Assembly (NCBI GenBank): GCA_900074885.1
Contig: FJUW01000079.1
Span: forward strand, 62,001-126,000
DNA from: Rhynchosporium graminicola
Lineage: Eukaryota; Ascomycota; Leotiomycetes; Helotiales; Ploettnerulaceae
DNA length: 64,000 nt
Reading direction: 5' to 3'
The notes below the pieces were generated by a model. That model did no database searches and had not been told where the DNA came from. It saw nothing but the letters and a program-made list of their open reading frames with translations. Position numbers and translations under genes: made by a program. Shown here piece after piece: positions 1 through 11,727 of the stretch. Numbering within the stretch: position 1 is the stretch's first letter; the number at the start of each line of letters is the position of its first letter.

Positions 1-3000
1 ATTATGCTCAATCCATTATGCTAAAATTAACATGGACTGACTCAGTATGCACAGTGACTTTCAATACTTCACCGTGGTAGATGCCTATTACTCAATTAAA
101 TTATCGTACTATGTGATGCACGTTAGTACACCTGACACACCTGACATGCTGAGCATGATAGGTAGAGTCTCGCCAGAAGTTTATAAGCATATCAAATTTC
201 TGTAGATACGATATGCTCGGTGCTAGGGCTGATTATGATGTTACTGGCTATCTACCAACTCTGATGTTGCTCCTTCGGTCTTAATGTTGGAAACTTCACG
301 TTCTCCCTCTTGGGAATCTATTACAAGCCTCTGCTACTTGATAGTCGAGGTGGCATACACTGTTCTCTTTTAAACTACGACTTGAGCTACTCCATCAATA
401 CCTGGTCTCATGGAAAAGCCTACGTAGGTGGCTGCTGAACTTTGCCATCCGATCAGGCACGGATCCGTGGAGGCAGGTTGAAGGTGAGTATAGCAACTTG
501 GGTACAAGGCTCATTTGTATTTAATCAATCAGTAGTTAAAAGAAGACATGCAGGGAGATACTTTCAAACAAATCCTAAGTACCAGAGTAAGTGAGTTTTT
601 GAAGGAGGCACTTAATGCCCTGTGCTTGACCGCAATAATGTGGGAATTCCGAAGACGCGTAAGAACTTGTGAAGCAACTGTTAATCCAATGGTTAGTTTC
701 CTGAAATCTACAAGTCTCTGCAAAATCACAGACTCTACGATCCCCTACGATTACTACACAATGGCCAGAAGTCTGGAGGATTTAGCACTCCAAACACACC
801 CACCACTCGACAAGAGTCGATAGGAGTGAGATTTGGTCGGCACGATTCGCGTAAATTGTAGTAAAGGCATCCATTTCAGGACTAGTTACCAGAGAATCAA
901 GAAATTTCTTGAGGGTATCACAATTTGGACGTCCATTCATGACGCGTATCTGCAAAAATCCATTTCCCAATCTTTGCATAGCTAAGGCCTCATCCAGTTG
1001 CTGTGAAGTGTGGAACTCCAAACCGCGACCTGTTAGGACCCTTCAAGCCCAGAAGCACTCTCTTGGACGGATATCCACAATCACACCAGCCTACACTCCA
1101 GCTGACCCCCTAGCCTGGTTGCTCGCCTAGCACACCAACCTGATCACCACTCAGCTTCAGGTCAAGTCTCGGAATCTTCACCTTAACAATCTGCATAAGG
1201 CGGAAAATGTAACGGTGAGTGTGTGTTTGAGACATTTCTTCTATCCTTCCTCTCCGTTTCCTCGAGCTCTCGGAGTTCTCCATGCCGATCTGCTTTCGTC
1301 ATGGGTACCATTGCTTGTCTGAAAGTCTCTTGTCCAAGATTTCTCTTCGGCTGAATATCAAACCGTGTCCAAATTCACTTGCAGGCGCAGGCTCAGAGGA
1401 TGGCCTGAGCGAGGCGGACGAGCTGTGGGCGCCAGTGCCTTGTTAATTCGAAGTATTCCGGGTCTGGCCGTTTTGGCCACGAGGTATCCCTGGGAACAGG
1501 GGTGGAGGCTCAAAATCTCAATAGTAAAGTTGGCCTTGTTGGCCACAGCAAGGCTTAGCTGAGGATATGGCTTGATCAGTCTTTTCTGTAGGCATGAATC
1601 AGAGCTGATTGTTCTGGTCTTGATGCTATTTGATCTGGTGATTGGGGTCGTAAGGTGCCCATTTTTCTCTAACGAGGCATTCAATGAGACGTTTGAGGCT
1701 GTCGTCATCATGTTGTGATCAAGGGTTGTGTAAAAGCCGTCTGCTTTCCGCGTCCAGGGTCTATCGCCGCCATTTCTGAAAACTCGACCACGAGAGGTTG
1801 AACGGGTCATTCTGCCGTTCCTTCACATGCTAGTAATGCCACGAGGTGGCATCGCCGAACGAGGAAACCCAGCAGGCATCTGGGGTCTGGCAAAATAAAG
1901 ATCTACAGCTCGAAACACGGACAGCGGTTGCCAGGAAGCAGAACTAGAATTAAGTTATCCACTGTGACAAAAAGGCATCCTTCCATGTGGAGAAGATAAG
2001 GAGAAGAAACAACAACCTTCTCCTCTTTTCCATGCCAAAAGTCCAAGCTTGGCTTGGGGACACTAATCCTGGATATCGGCTACTATGCTTCCGTTTTCAA
2101 TAGTGGAGAAGTTCAAAGCAGGCAGTTGGCTAGAGCTGGAAGTCTGTGATGGTGATGTGCAATTGGTTAATTTGACGATCCGAAAGAAATCACAAAGCAG
2201 AGAGATTCTATCGATACAATAATCGTACAGTTTGATGGCTAGGGGAAACTGATTATGGGAACTTTTCGGTTGCTCTCGGACACCGGAAAGATGCAACTCG
2301 GAGAATATGTAAAACTCTAAATTACAGAACTTCCCAAAGAGGATGCCATGAGTCGGTCACCGCCCGATCAGGAACTGATTGTGCAAGCGCCAGAAGAGAG
2401 TGTCATACGTTGAAAGGAATCAAAAGAGGGGGAAACAGAATGATCAACATGTTAATCTGTTGAGAGATGAGTAATCTTGGCAAAATGTGAACAGGATCAT
2501 TGATTGTTGGGAGTCATGAAGACTAAAAGGACTCGAAAACTCGATGAATTCTTCCGCATGAGGGGCTTCGGGCAAAACAAGGAGAAGTGAGGAGGGAGGA
2601 AGATAGTTTATGGTATGTCTTTGCACAGGAAACTGTTATTGGACCGTGTGATGTGAAAAAGGGTTTGAGTATCCATTGATCACCAGATCGTAAGGGACTT
2701 CAATAGACTTGTTCGCAATCCCACGAAGCTGGTACCGATGCGAAACTGTCTGACACCTTGATTTAGATATGTCTCGAGGCTCTTATTTCTCAAACGGAGC
2801 GGAACGAGTTTTGAATTGTGCAACGGGGAAGGTCATAGTTTCGGACCTCGGAATAATTCAAACATGAGATCTCAAGGCTGAGAGCACACGTCGGAACATC
2901 TTCAAAGAAACAGTTTCGTCACGATCTGATCACGTGATATAGAGAGATCCCCAGCGATGAAACAGTAACGCCGAACAGGTCGCGATTGGAAATCAAGAGC

Positions 3001-6000
3001 CGATTTGCATGGACAAATCAAGCTGCTTTATGGAAGAAGGGCGAGGAAAGAAAATAGTGCAGCTTGGCTACTTACCTTCGAGAGCTAGAACCACTACCAA
3101 AACCAAGCCTAGATTGAAAAGGATATATTGCGAAGCTATCGATCGGACTTGCTCAGCTGAAAAATGATAGGCGCATCGATATTTAGACGCCTCCGTCCAC
3201 CTCTCTCCCTTTATCCAACTCGATAAATTCCAAGCCACATCTCAAGATAGACAAGCAGCAAACAAAAGTGCAATACCAAACGATCCATGTGGTAGTAAGC
3301 CGACTGCTACGAAGTCTGGAGACGAGCGATCATGTCCTCCCGTCGCTGGGAGCGAGGGGCTTTCGGACTTGGTCGCATTGCAGGGTCGCATTTGCAGGGG
3401 CTGATCGATGATCTGGCCAGGTTGAACATTGCGAATGAGGAATAAATTTGATCGCCCTCAAATTTCTCGGTGAGGAACAAAAGAAGGGTGAGTTAGATGA
3501 TTTAAGATTGAGTGTCTGAGGAAGAGAAAGCTATGGTGGTGGGGTTTTGTCCATCGATGGTGCAGATTACCCTTCTGTGAGTTCTGATATATATCGTGTG
3601 ACTGTCATTTCATCGGAGGTTCTTTGGTAGGAAGGATAGGGAATGATATAAAGAGTGGACAAGGCGTGTGAGGGAGTAGGCCACAAAGTTCGATTGGAGA
3701 AAATGTGGTTGGGAAGAGGCTTTTCCAATAATTGTTTTGGTGAAAAATGGTTAGCTTTCGGACATGCGTAAGGGGGAATCGGTCAACAGCATTGGTACAC
3801 GAGATCGACGATAGAAGCATTTCATTTAATGGTCGTCAAAATTTGGCCTAAGAAAAATTGTCGCCCCAAACCATCCAAGGGGAGAACATATGCACAGGCC
3901 AACTGTTCTTCGCAATTCGCATAAAAGAAAAAGTTCTGATGAACGTATAGTTCCTGGGTTCTTGCGTGAGAGATGTGTATATGACGGGAACTCGCTTGAC
4001 AGGGAAGTGACGGGTGGAAGCAAGGAGTCAGTGCGATCTGTCTTGTCTCTCTGGTAGTTGACATTAAGTCGATATGTTATGCAGAACGCAAGGGAGGAAT
4101 AAAGATTCAGATTCCCGATAATGAGGCTCTGGCTAGACCAACCCATGCAGATCAAGGGAGACAGACATGAGACTATAAGAAAGTACTAGCGAGATGACGT
4201 TCGGATTGCGAATGCAAAAGTAAATAAGAACAACTTTAGCACTAACTTCAAGAAATCATGCCACTGGTTTTAGATCTAGAAGGCGACCACTCCACTTAAA
4301 GAAACACGCCAATTCGACTCACTCACACGAAATAAACAGAGAGAGGATCTCGAGACCGGATTTAGCGGTTTCGGTGGATGATAAAAAGTATGAAGTATTA
4401 GTGGACGGGTACCTGCCATATGTACCAGTTCCTGCAGGCAGCCTTCTGCTGCTGTTGGCAAGGCGACTCTCCATTGGAGAAAAAGATGGCCGGAATTGAC
4501 AAACTGCACGAACCTACTGGATATACTAATTTCTCAAATCTCTGTGAATTAAATCATCCTAATTTTTTCCCCCAATAGAACCGCGATCTATCTTTCCACG
4601 TCTTCGCCTCATTTTTTTGCCATTTAACCTGCGTTATGTCAAAATAAAAAAGTGCCATTCACCTCAAGTTCCAGCGTTTTTATGTGTCAAAATCGGTCAG
4701 GTTTTTCTCCAATGGAGAGGGCGAATACTCAGAGCCGGTCCTCAATCTCATAAAGACTAGAATCCAAGACGAGATGACCGAAAGAAAAACCTCGAAGCGG
4801 CGTGTCTTGTACGCTAATCGACCACGGAAAATATCTAAAATATTCGTGATCCGCGCGGAATGTGTGGATCTCAGACAGTCGATCATAACCTTACGAAGAA
4901 AAGCACGTTGAATACCTGGAGTACCTACGCAATAGATGCGTGTAGCCCTCCAAGTTTCTTGTCCACGTACGAACGAACGATGGTCGGCGAAGGAAGAACG
5001 GGACCTTGCATAGTATAACCATATCTTTGGTTCGATATGCTGTACGAATAGGTACAGGTGTACCTTCGTACAGGGGACCTGCCGTATCGTGGTAGGTATG
5101 GAGTAACCCAGAAAATTGCTGCTGTTCCTGTGTATAGCCTGGACCGCTGTGACTTCCAATGCGGGATCTGGATCTGAATTTTGGGCGATCTGATGTAACC
5201 TCGAATCGAAATCCCGAAGCAGATGAAGATTGAAGTTGAAATTCCCAGCAGCTTACCTATTTAGGAGACCAGAATGACATCGGGTAAATGTCAACAGGAG
5301 ATGCCTGTCCATTTAGCTTCCAAGGTTTGCAATCCACTCACTTCGCTTTGCACTTCGGGCTTCAACCCCAGCCCTGCCGATATGTCCCTCCTTGCAATAG
5401 TCTCATATCTGACAGCCCCATCGTGAAGTTTGAATGTTCTTTCAGCCAAATTCGTGACGAGTTTCTCCTCAAGGTTTACTGTCTATTGTCTATTGGTCTC
5501 GGGGCGCTATTAACATGATCTGAGGTTGCCCGGACTTTTGGTACGATACTTCATTCCGTTATCTCCACAATCGAAAAACACGTACCAGCTCCAGGCATGT
5601 TCCCGCCAGAATCTAGTTGTCAAAATATTTGAACTCACCGCCGTGTCAGGAGAGTATAAAATGCGCTCTCCGTCAACTCTTGTTTATGGACCTGCATAAA
5701 ATTTGGACGATCTTCATGATCTACATTTCCAGATTTAGTATAGCTCACTGGCTCACTAGTCTGGTAGCCGGATGAGCTGATCCATGTATTATACTTTTCA
5801 GCTGACAGGTGTTGAGGCTTGGGACTGGCTGCTCTTTCTTAATGGAGGGATACTCGCTTCTCTGGCCAATAATCACCTAGAAATTAATACGTATTGAAAA
5901 GGGGTTCAAATAAGCCTAAACCTAAACCGAGTGCGCGGGCTCAGCCACGTCCTTTAAACATTCTAGTTTATTTTGCGTCGCATTTGCAACACGAGGTTTT

Positions 6001-9000
6001 CTCAAGAGTGTTATGTTGATATGCGTAAGAGCCGGCAAAGAATTTACTGGAGAAAAGTTGCATTATAGATTGGAGCTTTCATCCGCCGTTGAGTCCGTGT
6101 AGCGGTCCCGTACACAGCGGTTTCCTTACAGCACACAAGTCTACGAGACTGCTCGGCACGACGTTTCTTTCCTTCCGTTCTCGAATCCAGAACCTATTCT
6201 TGTGCAGCGTTTTCTTTTAATCCATCTTCCAGTCCATCCTTTCAAGCAAGACTTGCCGCGAGTCCACCACCCAGGGATGCACGGAAAAACAAATACAGTA
6301 GCTCAGCTTCTACCCAACAATATTCGAACACTTTCTTCCTCCATTTTTTGCATTTTGCTAGTTCTCGGGCTCCCCCCCGAACTACCATGTCGGGCGGCAT
6401 GCTGGGGAAGCTGTCAAATCCCTGTCCTGTCTTTTCATGATCCTTGTTGCGTGGGAAATGAATATTGACCTGACACCCGTCGACTACATCCAGGTGTCGA
6501 TCTTTTCATGAGTAGCTAGGGGGATTATGATTGGCTTCATCGGTGTCCCGATGGTGCGCGGGTGCGGTACGGCAACACCCTTTTCTACTGCATGAAGCTG
6601 GTAATGATCATTGCATTTAAATCATTTGGCCATCTTGGCACGGGTAAATAACGACGATGACTCGATGATCTTGAGGGAATGTGTAGATTGTATCTTGAAT
6701 CAGTCAACTCATGCTCATTCGATCTATCGTCAGAATCAATGTTAGAAAGTTAGTGGATAATTCTTTCGGGATATGCTAAATAGATGGATCGGCTGAGCGA
6801 GTTCATTGGGAGAGGTACGCTCGGTCGAGGCCTTTGGAAATTCTCCATCCTCGATTTAATTGCGATTTGACGAAACAGAAGCACTGCTTTCCTCTTCAAT
6901 TATTCCAGCGACGCGAAATGGATAAGGAAGTTCGGATGGTTATCAGTCGATTATTCGGAGGTGACTTGGCACCCTACCGGCACAAGCCGTCGACTAGGCC
7001 TTGTATCATATCATCTCCCGAATATGATTTGCTTGACTCGCATTGCGCAAGATGATCTTGGAAGGTATGGCAGGGACGATTGCGATATTCATAGAAATTG
7101 TCAATAACCATCAAAAAATTGAGATTCGTGCTGCAGGGTCAGAGGATGTGACATGAGATGAGATACGATAAACGGCGACAGCACATCTTCGAATTTTTCA
7201 TTCCTGCTCGATGGACAGTCACGCTTGTCGGTAACTAATTGATAGTAGTTATTGGACTAAACCGATAAATTGGATCCAATCAGATCAAAATCGTCCGAAG
7301 GGAAACGCTAACGCCAACGATGATAAACTGATTTAGCTGGATTTTACCTTCAGCTTGTTCGACGACTTGTAAACTTGGGTTAGATCGGTAAATAGGCGAC
7401 ATTCATATATTCGTGGGATCACTAATTGAGATATTCATTCTCGCATTATTTTCTTTCACCGATCCCGACCAAGACTGACTGACTGCTCTGCGACTGCACA
7501 TCCCTACTTCTTCAAGTGCCGGAGTGATCTGCTCAGTGTGCCGGCTGTTATGGCATCAACGCTATCTGAAAACTCTAGGGCACTGGTTCGTTTCCCCATC
7601 CGCATGCTTGCATTATCGTAGAGCTGCCTGCAGAGTACTGCATAGTTCGTCGCAGCGAGTGACGTTGGACGTGATATGACATGGTCGCCGGCTACGACTC
7701 CGAGAACATGGATGGGCTTGGAGGATAGCTGCATGACTGAGAACTGAAAACTGAACACTAAACTGTTTGAGCAGAAGTTGTGGTTGTGCACAGTACACAG
7801 TGCACAGTACCTAGGTAGGGTAAATAGTTGTAGTAGTCTAGTGGTTCAGTAGCGCTCTCGGTTGGTGTGTTTATATTCTCCGACCATACTACTGCGGAGG
7901 TAGTTGTACCAAAACAGCTACGTCGTCTGCACCTGTCGTAACATTAAAATTGGCTGTTATGATCATCGCCCTGCAGTGGAATATGCTGCAGGCTGTGTAT
8001 AATCATGCAATCATGAACCAGGTAGGGCCCCAGCAAACGCCAGAAAGAGTCTAGGCTGTTCGCATTGGGATAGACTCTGAATTGGAATAGGAATTGGGAT
8101 TATTGGGCGGAGGGGGGATTTCAAGACTCAGACCATGTGCAGGTGTCCACTGCGGCGAAGTTCGCCACGGCAGGCTCGAAAGAAGGACTGGCTGCGGGGG
8201 ATTTCGCATGGCCTTGAGTGAGGCTGGCATGAGATTAGATGAGATGAGAAGAGATGAAATGGTTACCAGGCATTTCTCTCTCCCAAGCACGCCAGCAGCC
8301 CATGGCCTACGCCGCCTGTCTCTAGCTCTTTGGGCTGATGAGCGATTCCCAGCTGGGCCGCCATGCTACAGGGATGCAGCCACTAAAGCACCCGAGAAGC
8401 TCCCTGTAACAAGGTTCAGCTATGGGGAGCTAGGCCTGTCATGCCCTGTCATCTGCGCTGGACTTCTGCACTGCACGCCCTATACGACCCTGGAAAGGAT
8501 TCCGATGTGGATTGGGACGTCTGTGTTTTGACGTCCGGGCGTGCAAGGCAGGAGATTGTACCTACTTCACGATTCACCCCTTTTGCCTCGACCTTTGCCT
8601 TGTCTTGTTTCGACTCGTCTCATCTGTTAATCCGTTTCTGGTCAAAAGAAAATCTCGTGGCTGCTTGTTGCGATGTTACTCTATTTCCTGTGTGGGTGTG
8701 TATGAGAGCTGAAGAGTCAAGTTGATTGAGAAGAGTTGAGCGGAGTGGAGTGGAGTATTATTATGGCCCTGGTCGAGATATCTGGCGTATTACTTTATTA
8801 TATTGCCCCTTTGCGTAACTGCTATGCAATCAATCAGTAGTCAGGAAGTTAGTCATTCAGCTGTCACTTCCTGCGCTACGCACCGTTTGGTACCAATACC
8901 AATACCAATACATACCAACCCCTACTGCGATCAGCAGCAGATCAAAGGTTGTGGCTTTCATTCCCCCACCACACCACACTACTGAGTACACCACTACCGG

Positions 9001-9600
9001 TTTCTAAGCACACCCTCCACATCAAAATACGCTGCCTCGTTACTCTTCCTCGTGCCTAGTCGCAGGTCGCCGAAGCCAGGTAGACTGGACGGAATAGGAC
9101 TGACTTGAAAGGCAAGTCAGCCAGACCAGCCAGGACAGGAAAGGGGGAGACCGGCCGTAACAGAAAGAATTATACAGGAGCAAGAAGGCTCGACTTTCCT
9201 CCTCAATTTCATTTGATACTTTCGTCGTCCCTGGCTTGACCTCAAATCTAAATATTCCCGAATTGGCAGCCAACTCAGGTCTTCCCGCGAATTTCGTCCT
9301 CTTCTTACAATTGTAGGAGCTGCCAAACTTACGATACCCTTTACATACGTCTCACGGCGATCCACCCGCTTTTCAATCACTCCGAGTTCGTTTCGCAAGT
9401 GAGGAAGATACTTGAAAAAGGAAACATTGTACCTGTCTGCAAATCTCCAAGCCATATTCAGCCATACCATACCTCTGGAATACTGCCAGCACCTCTCGGA
9501 TCCAGCTCACGCTCTCCAGGAAACGCCATTGATGTCTGCTTCTGCTGAGAGAAAACCGAATTCCATGTCCACTGCACATTCACAAACCTAAATTTATGAT
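1..9600. other. Gene-poor region, no supported gene
   Basis: I find no convincing coding gene here on either strand. Open frames are short, mostly lack an ATG or plausible composition, and none resembles a family I know. The longest ATG-started one is a 150-codon frame on the minus strand at 1358-1810, of unremarkable composition. Base composition looks like ordinary single-copy DNA, unlike the RIP-mutated block after 41.5 kb, so this is not an obvious transposon graveyard. Small local repeats occur, such as the repeated GTGCACAGTAC around 7785-7815 and the CCAATA run near 8890. It could be a long intergenic or regulatory region of the Medusa gene downstream, or hold non-coding RNA or many-intron genes I could not assemble. 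Confidence 0.5.
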
Positions 9601-10941
9601 CAACCCATTCGTGGTCACCCAGCCCGCATGTACCATAGTATTTTCCGAACCCCCCAAACGCCTTTTTTGAATTCTCCTGTCTGTCACCTCGCCGCAATCT
9701 CTATCTTAAAAAGGCCCTCTCTTCTCCACCGCTTTGATCTACATTCTTACATTCAGCTCATCCAAGGCCGAGGCACATTCGACGAAAGGCTGCATAGCAT
9801 CTGGCCCGATAAGGATTCATTTATTCTTCCCCCGCTTTGCTCAAACCCCTCAAGAGAGATCGTCTCTTCACCGATCAGCTGGATTTACCTGCCCCAGGTT
9901 ATTGTGTTGTAGTAGCGGCAGTGCCCAGCGCCCTCTTCCGCAAGTCACAGCATATTCCCCCACGCGCGAGTGAGATACATTAGACGAAAGACAGAAAAGC
10001 GGATAGACAGCAATTCGTCGGTACAGACCTGTCAGTAAGAGGCTCAAGAATTGGACGCCCATGTAGTGGCAAGTTACTTAAGGCTGCAATTCAACCTAAA
10101 TAACATTATTTGAGGGCGTGACCAGATTGGAAATCTCAGCCAGCTCAGCCAGCAACAGTCTACAAAGTTACGGGATCTTAGTGGAAGTCTATGAGCTTGG
10201 CACCATCTTGCTCACAGCTATCTCTAGCATTCCCGGTAGTGTCTACTGTACTTCAGTTCACTTGCATTTGGCAGTTACAGGACTTCCAGTTCACGATTTC
10301 CACTAACTCACAACTCGGCTCTTCTGGAGACTCCTCAGTTTGCATTTTTATGCCTACTTTTCACTCGTTGAGACTGCTACTATTGAATGGCTGTAGATAG
10401 CCTGCTCAACTCTTTAGGTACCTAGCTAATGTACGTCCCGCCCTACACATCCTTTCCTATTTGTTTCGTCACATCCACATCCTTTTGATCTTCTACCCCC
10501 TCCCCCTTCTCATTGACACCCCTTGCTGGCACTTAGATGTCATCTGTGCGCATCTGTCTTGGGTCTTAGAACCCTCCGATCCACCTGCCTCTACCTTGGC
10601 AGCGCCTTTCGAGCAAGGACAAGGACCCTGGTCATATCTTCTATGAAGCTTGCGCACATCTTCTGGCTGCGCGCTGTTCGTTTACACTTACTTGCATGTC
10701 CCCTCCTGCTATTACCCTTCATTCCTTTCAACCTCTGCGAACTATCTTATCTTACCTACTGTCACCCGGCACTTTCAAGCATGACTACTAACACCTGTCG
10801 TTCATGATCAATGACGGCATAAGCTGACATTCTACTTTCCAACGAACAGGTTCATCTCACCACGGGTAGCTGCATAACCTCCAGAGACCCCCGACCACTC
10901 CCGTCGAACATCATCAGCTTCAAGTCTTTGTCTCTTCATCA

Positions 10942-11044
10942 GTAAGTGATTCAGAACACTCCCGTTGAGAATGCATCCCAGCCTTCTTCGGCCCCTATCG
11001 CTCTAATCCTTAGCCCTAATCCCGGCTGACCCGTATATATTCAG
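10942..11044 (+). other. Probable 5'UTR intron of the Medusa gene
   Basis: A GTAAGT donor at 10942 and a pyrimidine-preceded TTCAG acceptor ending at 11044 enclose 103 bp, with a GGCTGAC branch-like site about 20 nt before the acceptor. It lies outside any coding frame and would be spliced from the leader. This is inferred from splice consensus only. Confidence 0.5.
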
Positions 11045-11064
11045 AACCATCACTTCAATACTTT

Positions 11065-11187
11065 ATGCTCGGTTTCAGCTTCCCGAGACCACGATTCAAA
11101 GTAGAGAAACAGCCGCTTGGGAATTTGGTACAAGATTCGGATAGAAAGCGCCAACTGAACTTCCATAACTCAACGCTTCTTTCCTAA
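11065..11187 (+). promoter_or_regulatory. Upstream ORF 1 in the Medusa leader (40 codons)
   Basis: This ATG-initiated frame, starting MLGFSFPRP and ending in TAA, lies 21 nt after the predicted 5'UTR intron. It ends 540 nt before the Medusa start. It may limit translation of the main frame, as upstream ORFs do in other fungal developmental regulators; that role is inference. Confidence 0.4.
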
Positions 11188-11390
11188 TCTGATTTTCAAA
11201 ACATTTGGCTCTCCGGTTCAGTTTGACACTGTTCGAGACCTGAACTTCCACCACGATCAAAAGCAGCAAAGTTCCATTTCTCAGGACGATCTCTGTATCA
11301 TAGACCGTCTTACTGGGAAATTATCTGCACGAAGCACTTATTGGAATTAAGCTATCGACCCGAGCGTTTGGCCGATTCAGTCCGCATTTC

Positions 11391-11435
11391 ATGGATCAGC
11401 ACAATTGCACCTCAACCCTACGACAACATACCTGA
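11391..11435 (+). promoter_or_regulatory. Upstream ORF 2 in the Medusa leader (14 codons)
   Basis: A short ATG frame (MDQHNCTSTLRQHT) ends in TGA and is the last ATG before the Medusa start at 11728. Its distance of about 290 nt would allow reinitiation at the main start. Regulatory function is inferred. Confidence 0.35.
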
Positions 11436-11727
11436 GACTTTCGTTTGATCTTTGATTCTTCAATCACTGCTCGCAATCGAGGAGCTGCCATTACTACCGC
11501 CAAACTGGCATACTCAACGTACCGACTGTTCGTAGGTCATCTTTCCAGCTCCTGCAAGACCTTCTTGAACCATCGCTGACAGTTCACAACAGCCTGAGCA
11601 CCTTTCCTCTAAAAGACCTGTCATACTCGACGACTCGTACGCATCGCCTGAGACTGCAGCTTTTCACGAGGAAGGGTACGAGGGAGGCCTCTTGGCCAGG
11701 GCAGACTCTCCGAGGGATCTTCTTCCT

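Larger units (their letters stand above)
9600..11727 (+). promoter_or_regulatory. Promoter and long leader of the Medusa gene
   Basis: The top strand is rich in pyrimidine runs, especially about 10440-10800, which is typical of fungal promoters and 5' leaders. No coding frame is supported. A spliceable 5'UTR intron and two short upstream ORFs lie between 10.9 and 11.5 kb. No ATG occurs between the second upstream ORF and the Medusa start at 11728, which supports that start. The transcription start cannot be placed from sequence. Confidence 0.5.

Noticed and set aside
1358..1810. 150-codon minus-strand ATG frame
   Set aside because: The ATG is real, but composition is featureless, no family or domain is visible and length is within chance expectation.
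3332..3445. 37-codon ATG frame (MSSRRWERGAFGLG...)
   Set aside because: Protein-like composition, but too short and without splice partners to support.
5028..5060. GGTTCGA-like string considered as a tRNA B box
   Set aside because: No matching A box or cloverleaf could be formed; no tRNA, rRNA or CRISPR array was found in the window.
4680..5159. 159-codon minus-strand frame
   Set aside because: It starts at TTG with no ATG until the last third, no recognisable motif and no supporting splice signals.
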